Positions 40,741 to 49,802 of a stretch of 64,000 bases of DNA are shown in pieces; the first letter of the stretch is position 1, and each line of letters begins with the position of its first letter. A program made the translations under genes and the position numbers. The notes beneath the pieces were generated by a model, which was not told where the DNA came from, ran no database searches, and worked only from the letters and a program-made list of their open reading frames with translations. Source of the stretch: Yanshouia hominis (lineage in GTDB: Bacteria > Bacillota > Clostridia > Oscillospirales > Ruminococcaceae). The stretch is taken from positions 98,788-162,787 of the forward strand of contig JACRTB010000007.1 of NCBI GenBank assembly GCA_014385025.1, read 5' to 3'.

Positions 40741-43152
40741 TCAATACAGACACTTCACCCATCGCAGCACAAAGCGGTTCTTTTTGCTTTCGGTGCGGTC
40801 GATCTGGTCAAGCAGATCATCGACCAGCGCCTCTGCCTCCGTCCGTTCCTCGCCGGTCAGCCAGTGGGGGCTGAAGGCGGCCTTTTCAAAGAGCTCGGTC
40901 ATCCGGCCGAGGGAATCGCCCCATTGAGCGCCCCATTTCTCTCCGGCGGGCGCGGTGAGCTTCCGAATCGATCCGGCGGGGTCGGGCAGGCCGACCGCCG
41001 GGAGCAGCTTGAGGAGAAACGCGGTCATGTTGCAGACCGCCTGATTCGGGTCCTCGACCGCAAAGGAGCGCTCCCGGCGGGAAATCAGCCAATAGCGGCG
41101 CGCCAGCCAGAGGAAGAGAGCGAGCAGCAGCACCCAAAGCGGGAGAAGCCAGAAAAGGACGGCGGCCAGCGGATTGGCCTGCTCGGCCGGCGGATCGGCG
41201 GGCGGGTCCTCCTCATCGGGGGGCGGAGGCTCATCCTGCCCGCCTCCGGCGGAGGCCTCGGGCGGAATGCCGCTGCTTACCGCCTGCTGGTAGCCGGGGA
41301 TTACGTCAAAGGGAAGCCAGCCCACCCCGTCGTGGTAGTATTCGGCCCATGCCGAGGCGTTGCCGGAGGGAACATATACAACGTCGCCCGGCTCCACTCC
41401 CTCGAGATCCACCGAGGTGACAAGGTAGCCCTCGACATAGCGGGCGGGAATGCCGCAGTAGCGCAGCATCAGCACCGCGGCCGAGGCGTACTGCGCCGCG
41501 TTGGCGCTCTGCCGCTCATAAAGGGTTTGGATCAGGCTCCCTTCTCCGTCAAAGCCCTTGGCGCGGGTCGAAAAACCGAGCTTCGAGTTCAGCACCGAAA
41601 AGATGGTCGATTTTGCGTCGGTATAGCCGCGGTGGGTTTGTCCGGGGACGCCGGCTTCTCCGAGATCGGGGGCAAGCTGCTCGCGCTCGATATCGGGAAG
41701 TCCGGTGTAATTTTCATAAACAAAATGGCGGTAGCGCGCCTCCTCGGTCAGATACTTCGAAAGAGCGGCGGAAGGGGCGTCCTTCTGTTGGTCGAACAGG
41801 GAGACGACCGCATCGGCCTTGGAAAAATCCTCTGGGAGGATGGAAAACTCGTATTCAGCCTGCCCGCTCCAGCCGGGGCTGCGGAGCAAAGCCTCGGTGG
41901 TTCGGTCCGCGTCGAGCAGGCCGCCGGTTTTGACGTCGGCCAGGCCGTAGGGGGCGTAGACCGCCGACCGGCAGGCCGAGATGTTTTTAACGGTCATCCG
42001 GTTGGCGCGCCCCTCATCGTAATAGCCGAGCGCCTCCGCCAGAGAACCGAGCTGTGTCTGGGGATAAAAGCCGTTCTGATGGAGCCGGTAAAAAAGACTG
42101 TTGTATCCGGCAACGGCATTGCGGTCGAGCGCCTCCCACCCGGAGCCGGTGAAGCGCTGGCCGACATAGCCGCGCAGGTGCATCGGATAGGGCGCTTCAA
42201 AGGTGATTTCGAGCGCGTCCTTCATCGAGAGGCGGTCGCCGGGCCGGCTCAGGTCGCCTTCCGGAAGGCCGGGCAGCATCTCTCCCTCGTAGCGCAGCGA
42301 GTGAATGACCGAACGGACCGCTCCGCCGCCCCGGGAAAAGAACCCGTCGAGCTTTTCCTGCGGGGAGCCGAGCGACACCAGCAGCAGGGAGCCGGCCAGC
42401 AGCGCAAAGGCCATCACCCCGGCCGCGGGCAGCAGAATGACGCCGCGGTCGGGCGCGCCGCCCCTGGCCGAAAGAGCGCGGCAGACAAGCAGCATGGAGG
42501 CAAGGCAGAGCAGCAGCGTCCAGACGCCGCCGGTATCGATGACCTCAAGCGGTCCGAGCACCGCGGCCAGCACCAGCAGCAGAGCGGCCGGCTGCCAGAG
42601 GGCGCGGCGCACCATCACGCAGCAGAACAGAGAAAGAAGAAGCGCGAAGGGAATCAGAAAAAGAGTGGTGCAGACGAGAAATTCCTCCGGCTCAACGGTT
42701 ACGATATAACGCGGCTCGATGCGGGAGAATTCCGCAGCAAAGAGCTGCTGGATCTGGTTGACCGCGATCACCAGACCGTTGCGGGAGCGCTCGGCGGTGA
42801 AGGCCCAGAGCAGCACCGAACCGGCGCCCAGGCCGCCGGCCGCGGCATATTTCATTTTTTTGGTGATCTGCGGCAGCGGCAGGACAAAATGGAAGGCGGC
42901 GATCGCCGCCAGACCGACCGCCGCCATCAGCGCGCCCGCCGCGGGAAGCGCGAAAAGCCGCAGAAAGGAGCCGCCGCAGCCGAGAAAGAGCAGCACCGAA
43001 AGCAGCGCGCAGCCCGCCGCGTCCGGCAGCCCCGGAACGGGGGCGCTTTTGGGCGGCACGACCTTGAGCTGGATGGATCGGCTGTTTTGGGGCTTGGGCT
43101 GGGAATTGCCGCGGGGCCCGCGCGGAAACCACGCCGGGAAGGACAGCTTCAT
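40741..43152 (-). CDS. Transglutaminase-fold membrane protein with apparently lost catalytic Cys/His
   Basis: An 803-residue envelope protein. About five to six TM helices lie in residues ~45-260, and a large extracytoplasmic part (~270-650) ends in a transglutaminase-like core. A P/E-rich linker, a TM (~685-705) and a cytoplasmic tail follow. In active homologues the core reads GDCxxFA ... GIPAR ... HAWVE ... GW-PFD. Here it reads ANAAQYASAAVLMLRYCGIPARYVEGY, then GNASAWAEYYHDGVGWLPFD: Cys is Ala and His is Ser, while the Asp remains. AAGGAGG precedes the ATG at 43152. It is the third gene after moxR and DUF58. Confidence 0.9.
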   Translation of the reverse strand: MKLSFPAWFPRGPRGNSQPKPQNSRSIQLKVVPPKSAPVPGLPDAAGCALLSVLLFLGCGGSFLRLFALPAAGALMAAVGLAAIAAFHFVLPLPQITKKMKYAAAGGLGAGSVLLWAFTAERSRNGLVIAVNQIQQLFAAEFSRIEPRYIVTVEPEEFLVCTTLFLIPFALLLSLFCCVMVRRALWQPAALLLVLAAVLGPLEVIDTGGVWTLLLCLASMLLVCRALSARGGAPDRGVILLPAAGVMAFALLAGSLLLVSLGSPQEKLDGFFSRGGGAVRSVIHSLRYEGEMLPGLPEGDLSRPGDRLSMKDALEITFEAPYPMHLRGYVGQRFTGSGWEALDRNAVAGYNSLFYRLHQNGFYPQTQLGSLAEALGYYDEGRANRMTVKNISACRSAVYAPYGLADVKTGGLLDADRTTEALLRSPGWSGQAEYEFSILPEDFSKADAVVSLFDQQKDAPSAALSKYLTEEARYRHFVYENYTGLPDIEREQLAPDLGEAGVPGQTHRGYTDAKSTIFSVLNSKLGFSTRAKGFDGEGSLIQTLYERQSANAAQYASAAVLMLRYCGIPARYVEGYLVTSVDLEGVEPGDVVYVPSGNASAWAEYYHDGVGWLPFDVIPGYQQAVSSGIPPEASAGGGQDEPPPPDEEDPPADPPAEQANPLAAVLFWLLPLWVLLLALFLWLARRYWLISRRERSFAVEDPNQAVCNMTAFLLKLLPAVGLPDPAGSIRKLTAPAGEKWGAQWGDSLGRMTELFEKAAFSPHWLTGEERTEAEALVDDLLDQIDRTESKKNRFVLRWVKCLY

Positions 43153-43172
43153 GGCCTGTCCCTCCTTTCTGA

Positions 43173-44324
43173 TCAGACTATGAGATTCCCGAGCTCGTCG
43201 GGATAGGTCTTCGGATGAAACCAGATCAGGGTGTCGCTGGGAGTATCGTCCTCCCCCTTGGGACGGTCGGTGCAGCAAAGGACGGTCGTCCGCCGGTCCC
43301 CGGGAGGCGGGGAGAGCGGGCGGCCGACGCAGACCGCGAAGATGCGGGAATATTCGGGCGCAAGAAAAAGCTCTCCCGCCTGCTCGGTGCCGGGAATCCG
43401 CTCGCCGTGTCCCGAGAGGGCGCCCGGCAGCGACATGGTCAGGTCATCGATGTTCTGCACCGTCCGCCGTTCGATCGGGCCGTCGCCCGTTTCCCACGCG
43501 ACGGTATGGACGATCCCCTCGTCGAGCAGCGCCTGCGAGAGGGAAACCGCCGCTTCGGCGGCGGCGTCGAAGCAGGCGGGATGAGGGGAGCTGCCCGCGG
43601 GACGGCGCAGGTCGAACAGCAGAAGCAGCGAACGCTTGATGGGGCGTCCCGGCTCCCGGATCATCAGGTTATCATATTTGGTGGTCAGCTTCCAGTGAAT
43701 CTGCCGCAGCGCGTCCCCTTCGCGGTATTCCCGGATCTGATGAACCTCGCTGACATCCTCGCCCGCGCGGGCGGGATCGTATTCCTCGCTCTCCTCAAGG
43801 GAGAGGTTCAGAAAGCCGGTCAGCAGCCGCAGCGGGAAGGTGTTGGGCAGCACCGTTGTGATGGCCCGTCCCTTTGCCGCGACCGGAAAGGAGATCAGCC
43901 CGAAAAAATCAGCCGCCCGCACCCGCCCGGTTGAGAGCAGAATCTGTCCGCAGTGGCGCGAGCCGATCGAGAGGCTTACCTGCCTGGACGAAAAAGGGGG
44001 CAGCGAAACGGCGACCAGTCGGGTAAACTGCTCGCCGGTCAGCCGGTTTTCGAGGGTCATGTGGCAGCGCAGCTGCATCAGCGGGAAGGGACTGTCGTTT
44101 TTGACCGAAAGCTCCGCCGAAACGCCGCGGCGCTTGGGCGCAAGCTCCCGGGAGGAAAGGCGAAGGCTGATCCGCCGGGAGGCGAGACAGCTCACCGCCG
44201 CCGAGGCCGCGAGCAGCAGCGGCAGCAGCACCAGCAGGGCGCGCAGCGCCGTGGAACCGCCGAAGAGGCAGAGAAGCAGAATCGAGGCGAGCCAAATCGG
44301 CCAGAGCCAGAGCGGTGAGATCAT
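43173..44324 (-). CDS. DUF58 family membrane protein
   Basis: A 383-residue protein with two N-terminal TM helices (~5-50), a beta-rich middle (SRRISLRLSSRELAPKR) and the DUF58 motif HQIREYREGDALRQIHWKLTTKYDNLMIREP (~200-230), followed by a VWA-like domain (LLLLFDLRRP). DUF58 proteins nearly always accompany a MoxR ATPase and a transglutaminase-like protein, as here. Its ATG overlaps the moxR stop in ATGA, and the next gene begins 20 bases after its own stop. Confidence 0.93.
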   Translation of the reverse strand: MISPLWLWPIWLASILLLCLFGGSTALRALLVLLPLLLAASAAVSCLASRRISLRLSSRELAPKRRGVSAELSVKNDSPFPLMQLRCHMTLENRLTGEQFTRLVAVSLPPFSSRQVSLSIGSRHCGQILLSTGRVRAADFFGLISFPVAAKGRAITTVLPNTFPLRLLTGFLNLSLEESEEYDPARAGEDVSEVHQIREYREGDALRQIHWKLTTKYDNLMIREPGRPIKRSLLLLFDLRRPAGSSPHPACFDAAAEAAVSLSQALLDEGIVHTVAWETGDGPIERRTVQNIDDLTMSLPGALSGHGERIPGTEQAGELFLAPEYSRIFAVCVGRPLSPPPGDRRTTVLCCTDRPKGEDDTPSDTLIWFHPKTYPDELGNLIV

Positions 44325-45277
44325 CGGCGCGAGCCTCTGCCCGACGACCCCGAGACGGGGGCGGCGGTTTTTTCAAGAATTTCAGCGAGCAGGTCGGCGG
44401 CCGACCGTTCGGCAAGCCGGGCCTTGGAGCTGAGCAGCAGCCGGTGGGAGCCAACCTCCGGAAAGACATAGGAGACATCTTCCGGCACGACATAATCCCG
44501 GCCCATGACAAAGGCGCGGGCTTTGGCCATCCGGCAGACGGCGAGCGCCGCGCGGGGGGAAAGCCCGAGCTGGATCGCCGGGTGGCTGCGCGAGGCCTGC
44601 GCGAGCCGGGTGATATATTCATAGATGGAGTCGGCCACAAAAATTTCGTCGGTCTGGCGCTTCATGGCGGTCAGCTCGGCGGCGTTGGTCACCGGGCGCA
44701 GGGTGTCAAGCGGGTTTGCGGTCTGCCGGTCCCGCAGGATGTTGACCTGGCTTTCAAAATCGGGGTAGCCCATCGTCAGCCGGATCATGAAGCGGTCAAG
44801 CTGGGCGGGAGGAAGCACCTGTGTACCCGCCGATCCCACCGGATTCTGGGTCGCAATGACGATGAAGGGCTGCGGCACCGGGCGGGTGACCCCGTCGAGG
44901 GTGATGTGCCCTTCCTCCATCACCTCCAGCAGCGCCGATTGGGTTTTGCTTGAGGTGCGGTTGATTTCATCCGCCAGCAGCAGATTGGTCATCGCCGCCC
45001 CCGGCTTGTAGGCGAGCGCCCCGCCCGCCTTGTCGTAGACCGAAAAGCCGATCACGTCCGAGGGCATGCTGTCCGAGGTAAACTGCATCCGCTTCGAGTG
45101 GATGCCCAGCGTTTTGGCGAAGGCCAGCGCAAGGGTGGTCTTGCCCACGCCGGGGACGTCCTCCAGCAGAATGTGCCCTCCCGAAAGGATCGCCATCAGC
45201 ACCTTGGCAAGGATTTCGTCCTTGCCGATGATCACCGTCTGGACCTGCCGGAGAATTTCGTTGCATTTACTTGCCAT
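44321..45277 (-). CDS. MoxR family AAA+ ATPase
   Basis: A 318-residue AAA+ chaperone-like ATPase. Walker A is EDVPGVGKTT (~40-49), the MoxR signature QFTSDSMPSDVIGFSVYD follows (~65), Walker B is LLADEINRTSSKTQSALLE (~100), and sensor 1 is FIVIATQNPV (~138). The lid has LSPRAALAVCRMAKARAFV. MoxR proteins mature or assemble partners carrying VWA-type domains. AAGGAG precedes the ATG. First gene of the moxR-DUF58-transglutaminase operon; it lies 108 bases downstream of a surface-protein gene and is separated from it by a terminator. Confidence 0.95.
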   Translation of the reverse strand: MASKCNEILRQVQTVIIGKDEILAKVLMAILSGGHILLEDVPGVGKTTLALAFAKTLGIHSKRMQFTSDSMPSDVIGFSVYDKAGGALAYKPGAAMTNLLLADEINRTSSKTQSALLEVMEEGHITLDGVTRPVPQPFIVIATQNPVGSAGTQVLPPAQLDRFMIRLTMGYPDFESQVNILRDRQTANPLDTLRPVTNAAELTAMKRQTDEIFVADSIYEYITRLAQASRSHPAIQLGLSPRAALAVCRMAKARAFVMGRDYVVPEDVSYVFPEVGSHRLLLSSKARLAERSAADLLAEILEKTAAPVSGSSGRGSRR

Positions 45278-45322
45278 TCCTGTGCTCCTTACCGTCCCCC
45301 GCGCGCGGCGGAAAAACCGCTT

Positions 45323-45359
45323 TGATCCCGGCCCGCCGTGACTGGGCGGGCCGGGATCT
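45323..45359 (-). terminator. Terminator of the long surface-protein gene
   Basis: On the minus strand GATCCCGGCCCGCC pairs with GGCGGGCCGGGATC, followed by AAAGCGGTTTTT. Confidence 0.75.
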
Positions 45360-45385
45360 CAGCCTCGCGGGAAATTTCGTGTGAT

Positions 45386-47764
45386 TTAATGCCGGTCGTC
45401 GTCATCCGGGAAGTCGTTGTCGTCGTCGTACTCATCGTACTGGCTGTAGCCGTCATCCTGTCGCTTCACCTTGTTCTGATAGAGAACAAAGCCGACCGCG
45501 CCGCCTGCCGCGAGCAGGCCGACGATGACAAGCACCCATACCAGAGCCGAGCCACCCTTCTTCGGGCCGTCGCTGTCATCCGCGTCGGTATCGACGTCGA
45601 CCACCTCTTCCGGCTCGCTCGAGGGGTCCTCCTCCGGCGCGCTGGATTCCTCCTCAGGCTCGCTCGCCTCTTCAGAGGAAGAGGACGAGGAGGACTGGCT
45701 GGAAGAAGATGATGAGCTTGCCTGCGACGAGCTGGAGGGCGGATTATAGGTGGGGGTGGAGGAACTGCTGCTGGGGGTCGTCGGTGCGGGGACAACCACC
45801 AGATCGCCGGAGCCGGTGCTGCTCGAGGAGCTGCCCGAACCGGAGGATGGACGGCTCGACGAGGTTCCGTTGATCGACGAGAGGAAGCTGTTGCTCAGAC
45901 GTTCGCTTGAGAGGAAATAGCGGCCGAGGGTGCGGGTCTTGATCGCGTAGGCATCCTCGGAGCTGTCCCACTCGGCGCTGACGCGCGCGACATCGCCGTC
46001 CTCATCGACCGAGTAAACATAGTAGTTGTCCTCACCGTCCGAAGGAGCGAGGTAAAGGGTGCCGGTGCGGTTGAAGGTGGCATAGTTGCCGTTGAAGAAA
46101 TCCACATAGGCGTCGGGATATTCATCCAGAATATCGTCATAGAGGTCCTCGTCGGGATCGGTGGTCATGCCCAGCGTAATGCTCCCCTGTCCGACGGTGT
46201 TGACGACGAAGGAGCTGTCGGGGTCGGCCTCGAATTCGAAGATGAATTCGCTGTCCTGTTCAAAGCCGTCGCCCTTCTTGAAGATGGCGGCCTTCTCGGG
46301 GATGACCCCCTCGCCCACGTCGGTGTCGCTCGAGGACTTGTAACCGATTTCAATGGCGAGGTCGAGCACCACATCTTCAAAGCGGTTCTCGCGGTCGCCC
46401 TTGGTCTGCTTGACGGTGATCTCGCCGAACACGTCGCGGGAATCGGTGGACGAGCGTTCGTTGACCTTGATCGCCACGCAGTAAATATAGCTCATGGCGC
46501 TGCTGGTCGCGCCGGTCGGGGCGTCGGCCACGCGGATCTTTTTGATGGTGGGATTTCCGAGATAGCGGCCGCTGTTCTCTTCCCAGCTTGCCTTGGCGGA
46601 GGCGTCGCCCGCGGCGGACGACTCATAGACGTAGCGGTAGCGGTTGTTTTTCAGGTCATCATATGTCTTCTTGGCGGTTTCCATCTTTGTTTTCGCGGTG
46701 GATTCCGCTGTCTGCGCATCGGTGTAGGTCTTTTTCGCCGCTTCCAGTTCCTTCAGGGCGGCGTCCATTTTGGCCTTTGCCTCGGTGGCGCTGGCGGCGT
46801 TGTTCAGGTTGTCCTGAGCCTTTTTCAGCGTTTCCTTCGCTTTTGTGACATTGTCCGCGGCGGTTGTCACCGCCTGCTGTTTGCTGGAAACGGCGGCGTC
46901 GGCCTTGTCCTTGCGGCTTTGTGCGTCGGTTACCGCCTGAGCAAGATCGCTGTTGGTCTTCTGCGCATCGGCATAGGCCTTCTGCGCGGCGGCATAGGCG
47001 CTTTCCTTCGAGGCGTAGGCGCCGTTTTTATAGGCGTCACGGTCTCCGACCGCCTTCTGCCAGGCGTCATAGGCCGTCTTAATTGCTTCGCCGGTGTCGG
47101 CCGGCGAGTAAGCGTCGTAAGCGGCCTTGGCGCTGGTGACCAGCCCCTCCAAGCGGGTCAGCTCGGCAGATGCCGTATCAAACTGGCCCTTGGCGGTGTC
47201 CTGCGCTGATTTCAGGCTGTCAAGGGTCGCCTGCGGGACGGCGTTCGCCGTCTGCTTCGCCTTTGCGTCGGTCAGGGCGGCCGCCGCGTTGGTCTGCTCG
47301 GTTTTCGCGGCGGTCAGCTCTCCGTCGGCCTTGGTTTTGGCGGTTTCGGCCTCGGTCACCTTGTTCTGCGCGTCGGTGACCGCCTTTTCCAGAGCTGTGG
47401 TATCCCCGTTGGCGGCCTCATAGGCGGCCTTGGCTGTATTGTATGCCGTCTGCTTCTGCTCCTGGGCGGTCTTTGCCGTTTTTGTGGCTTCCTGCGCCGT
47501 ACCATAGGCTTTGTCGGCCGCGGCGTAGGCGGTATAGGCGTCATCGATACCGCTTGCCCCGCCGTTTAAAAGCGGGAAATACATCGTCTCCCCGTAGGGA
47601 ACGCGGCTGACCGAGCCGGACAGATCAAGCCGGCCGTCATCGTCCTCGATGTAGGCGACCTGCGAGACGTCGGCAACCTTGTAGGTGGCCTCCGCCGCCG
47701 AGACCGGAACGGCCAAAGCGGAGAGCATCGCGGCAGAGAGCAGCAATGCAAAGAAACGTTTCAT
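45386..47764 (-). CDS. Membrane-anchored surface protein with a ~300-residue helical insertion
   Basis: A 792-residue exported protein of unknown family. Signal peptide 1-23 (cleavage after VSAAEA region). Residues 27-70 and ~375-630 align with the neighbouring 497-residue paralogue (shared words include VPYGET, YFPL, NGNYA, FNRTGTLYL and LGRY). Between them, residues ~74-372 are Ala/Lys/Thr/Gln-rich heptad-like helices (AAADKAYGTAQEATKTAKTA), probably a long coiled-coil stalk absent from the paralogue. A Ser/Pro/Glu-rich linker (630-738), a TM (740-762) and an acidic Tyr-rich cytoplasmic tail follow. AGGAGGG precedes the ATG at 47764. No sortase motif or known adhesion domain was seen. Confidence 0.85.
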   Translation of the reverse strand: MKRFFALLLSAAMLSALAVPVSAAEATYKVADVSQVAYIEDDDGRLDLSGSVSRVPYGETMYFPLLNGGASGIDDAYTAYAAADKAYGTAQEATKTAKTAQEQKQTAYNTAKAAYEAANGDTTALEKAVTDAQNKVTEAETAKTKADGELTAAKTEQTNAAAALTDAKAKQTANAVPQATLDSLKSAQDTAKGQFDTASAELTRLEGLVTSAKAAYDAYSPADTGEAIKTAYDAWQKAVGDRDAYKNGAYASKESAYAAAQKAYADAQKTNSDLAQAVTDAQSRKDKADAAVSSKQQAVTTAADNVTKAKETLKKAQDNLNNAASATEAKAKMDAALKELEAAKKTYTDAQTAESTAKTKMETAKKTYDDLKNNRYRYVYESSAAGDASAKASWEENSGRYLGNPTIKKIRVADAPTGATSSAMSYIYCVAIKVNERSSTDSRDVFGEITVKQTKGDRENRFEDVVLDLAIEIGYKSSSDTDVGEGVIPEKAAIFKKGDGFEQDSEFIFEFEADPDSSFVVNTVGQGSITLGMTTDPDEDLYDDILDEYPDAYVDFFNGNYATFNRTGTLYLAPSDGEDNYYVYSVDEDGDVARVSAEWDSSEDAYAIKTRTLGRYFLSSERLSNSFLSSINGTSSSRPSSGSGSSSSSTGSGDLVVVPAPTTPSSSSSTPTYNPPSSSSQASSSSSSSQSSSSSSSEEASEPEEESSAPEEDPSSEPEEVVDVDTDADDSDGPKKGGSALVWVLVIVGLLAAGGAVGFVLYQNKVKRQDDGYSQYDEYDDDNDFPDDDDRH

Positions 47765-47994
47765 ACAAATTCCCTCCTGTAATCGATATCGTCCCGCCCC
47801 ACGACGGATCAAAGCGCCCCTGCCGGGAATTCTTTGGGACGCGGGGATCACCAATATCCTCCATTGTATCACATTCCGTCCTCTTCGCCTAGAAGCAAAA
47901 GTGAATTTTATGCGCAACAGGGGCCCGGCATTCCTATCCATAAGGTGTCATCCGAGGGAGACTTTTCTTGCCTGTGCTGAAAATTTTTCATAAA
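47765..47994. other. Spacer between the two surface-protein genes
   Basis: Holds the leader of the 792-residue protein. A -10-like TACAAT is seen on the minus strand at about 47862, without a convincing -35. No open frame of interest. Confidence 0.4.
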
Positions 47995-48035
47995 AAGTCC
48001 CCGCCGGGAAGCATCCTTGCTTCCCGGCGGGGCGG
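47995..48035 (-). terminator. Terminator of the shorter surface-protein gene
   Basis: CCCCGCCGGGAAGC pairs with GCTTCCCGGCGGGG; on the minus strand it is followed by ACTTTTTATG. It is 20 bases after the stop. Confidence 0.85.
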
Positions 48036-48055
48036 AAAAGGTCAGGGGCCGGAGA

Positions 48056-49549
48056 TTAACGGCGGAAATCCCGGTCGTCGTAATCGTCGTCCTCGTCGTA
48101 CTCTTCCTCATCGTAGTCGTCGTAATCGTCGCCACGACGGCGGGAGCGGCCCGAACGGGGCGCCGAACGCCGGCGCTTCTTCGAGGAGCCCGCGCGCGAA
48201 GCGTAGAGAACGAAGCCGGCCGCGGCGGCGACGGCGAGCAGAGCGACAATGATCAGCACCCAGATAAAGGCGCCGAGGCCGCTCTTCTCAGGAGCGTCGG
48301 AATCGTCCGGTTCGGTATCGACGTCGATAATTTCCTCCGGTTCAGATTCCGGTTCCTCCGGTTCGGATTCCGGCTCGGAGCTTTCTTCCTCCGGTTCGGA
48401 GCTGCTTTCCGGCTCAGAGGAGGAGGGCGTCGAGGAGGAAGGAGGCGGCGTGGAGGAGGGGCGGGGCGCGGTGCTCGACGAAACGGGCTGGGTGGTGCTG
48501 GAAGCGGGCGCGGTGGAGGAGGGCGGGGGAACCACCACCAGCTCTCCGGAGCCGCCCTCGGAGCCGGACGACGAGGAAGCGGACGAGCTTCCCGAAGAGC
48601 TGCTCGTGGTGCTCAGCTTCTCGTCCGAGAGGACGTAGCGCCCGAGGATATTGGTGCGGATGGCATAGCATTCCTCATATTCGTCCCACTCGGCGTCCAC
48701 CCGCGAGAGCCTGCCCTTGCTGTCGATGGCGTAGACATAATAATCGCCTTCGTCGCCCGAGGGGCCCGGCAGATAGAGGGTGCCGGTGCGGTTGAACTGG
48801 GCGTAGTTGCCGTTGTAGAAATAGAGGTCGGCGGTGGGATATTCATCGCCGATGTCGTCGTCGAAGTCGATATCCATGCCGAGGACGATCGTTCCCTGGC
48901 CGTTGGTGTTGACCACGAAGGAGGCGTTGGACTCGGCCGCAAATTCAAAGGTGTAGTCGGATTCCTCTTCAAAGCCGTCGCGCTTCGAGAAGGAGGCGGG
49001 CTTGATCGGGATAATTCCCTCGCCCTCGCTCTTGCTCGCGGAGACATAGCCCAGCTCAATCGCAACGTCAAAGGCGATTTCGTCGAAGCGGTACTCCTTG
49101 TCGCCGGTCGTCTGCTTGAGGGTTACCCGGCCGAAGAGGTCCTGATCCTTGGTGGCGCTCTTCTGCTCGGTCTCGATGGCGAGAAAATAGATCAGCCGGT
49201 TGCCGCTGACACCCGAAAGATATTTTTCGCTGTCCGCGGAAACGCGCTTGCGGAGAACCTCGACCTTGCCGACATAGGAGCCGTTTTCCTCCCATTTGTC
49301 GCTGACCTTGATCTTTTCCACCTTCTTGGAGTCCGCGACATGGCTGCTGTTCTCTTTCAGCGGGAAATAGGCGGTTTCGCCGTAGGGCACGTTGTCGGCC
49401 GCGCGGGTCAGATCGACGTAGCCGTCGTCATCCACCAGATAAAAGCTGTCTGAAATGCCGGTGATTGCGTTTTCTCCCTCCGCAGAGGCAAAGACCGCGG
49501 TGGAAGCCATCATTGCCAGCGCCAGCAATCCTGCGAGAATACGTTTCAT
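48056..49549 (-). CDS. Membrane-anchored surface protein, paralogue without the helical insertion
   Basis: A 497-residue exported protein. Signal peptide 1-23 (VFASAEG). The beta-rich ectodomain (~30-310) has the same order of words as the larger paralogue: VPYGETAYFPL (53-64), RVTLKQTTGDKEYRFDE (~141), NASFVVNTNGQGTIVLGMD (~208), YNGNYAQFNRTGTLYL (~245) and ILGRYVLSDEKLS (~301). The linker is Ser/Pro/Glu-rich (313-425), the TM is at 426-449, and the tail switches from basic (KKRRRSAPRSGRSRRR) to acidic Tyr-rich (DDYDDYDEEEY). AAGGAG precedes the ATG at 49549. Unknown family. Confidence 0.85.
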   Translation of the reverse strand: MKRILAGLLALAMMASTAVFASAEGENAITGISDSFYLVDDDGYVDLTRAADNVPYGETAYFPLKENSSHVADSKKVEKIKVSDKWEENGSYVGKVEVLRKRVSADSEKYLSGVSGNRLIYFLAIETEQKSATKDQDLFGRVTLKQTTGDKEYRFDEIAFDVAIELGYVSASKSEGEGIIPIKPASFSKRDGFEEESDYTFEFAAESNASFVVNTNGQGTIVLGMDIDFDDDIGDEYPTADLYFYNGNYAQFNRTGTLYLPGPSGDEGDYYVYAIDSKGRLSRVDAEWDEYEECYAIRTNILGRYVLSDEKLSTTSSSSGSSSASSSSGSEGGSGELVVVPPPSSTAPASSTTQPVSSSTAPRPSSTPPPSSSTPSSSEPESSSEPEEESSEPESEPEEPESEPEEIIDVDTEPDDSDAPEKSGLGAFIWVLIIVALLAVAAAAGFVLYASRAGSSKKRRRSAPRSGRSRRRGDDYDDYDEEEYDEDDDYDDRDFRR

Positions 49550-49617
49550 GAGGATACTCCTTCCTGAGTTTGATCGCGTCCCCGGCGGGGCCGCCCCATT
49601 CGGGTTAGAATAAGGAT

Positions 49618-49645
49618 ATTGTACCATATCGTAGCGAAAATGCAA
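49618..49645 (-). promoter_or_regulatory. Promoter of the shorter surface-protein gene
   Basis: On the minus strand TTGCAT (49640-49645), a 16-base spacer and TACAAT (49618-49623), 69 bases before the ATG, in an AT-rich region. Confidence 0.6.
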
Positions 49646-49762
49646 GAAACTCATGAAAAAAGGTGCGAAAATTGACAATTTGGAGAGAAAACGGTACCAA
49701 TTTCGTAACCAATTCCGAAAATTCCGGGAAAGGGAGGCATAAAATGTTCCGAAAAAAGGAAA

Positions 49763-49793
49763 GAGGCGCGCCGCATCCGCGGCACGCCTCCGG
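49763..49793 (-). terminator. Terminator of the lipoprotein gene
   Basis: On the minus strand GAGGCGTGCCGC pairs with GCGGCGCGCCTC, followed by TTTCCTTTTTT. Confidence 0.8.
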
Positions 49794-49802
49794 AAATCCG
49801 AA

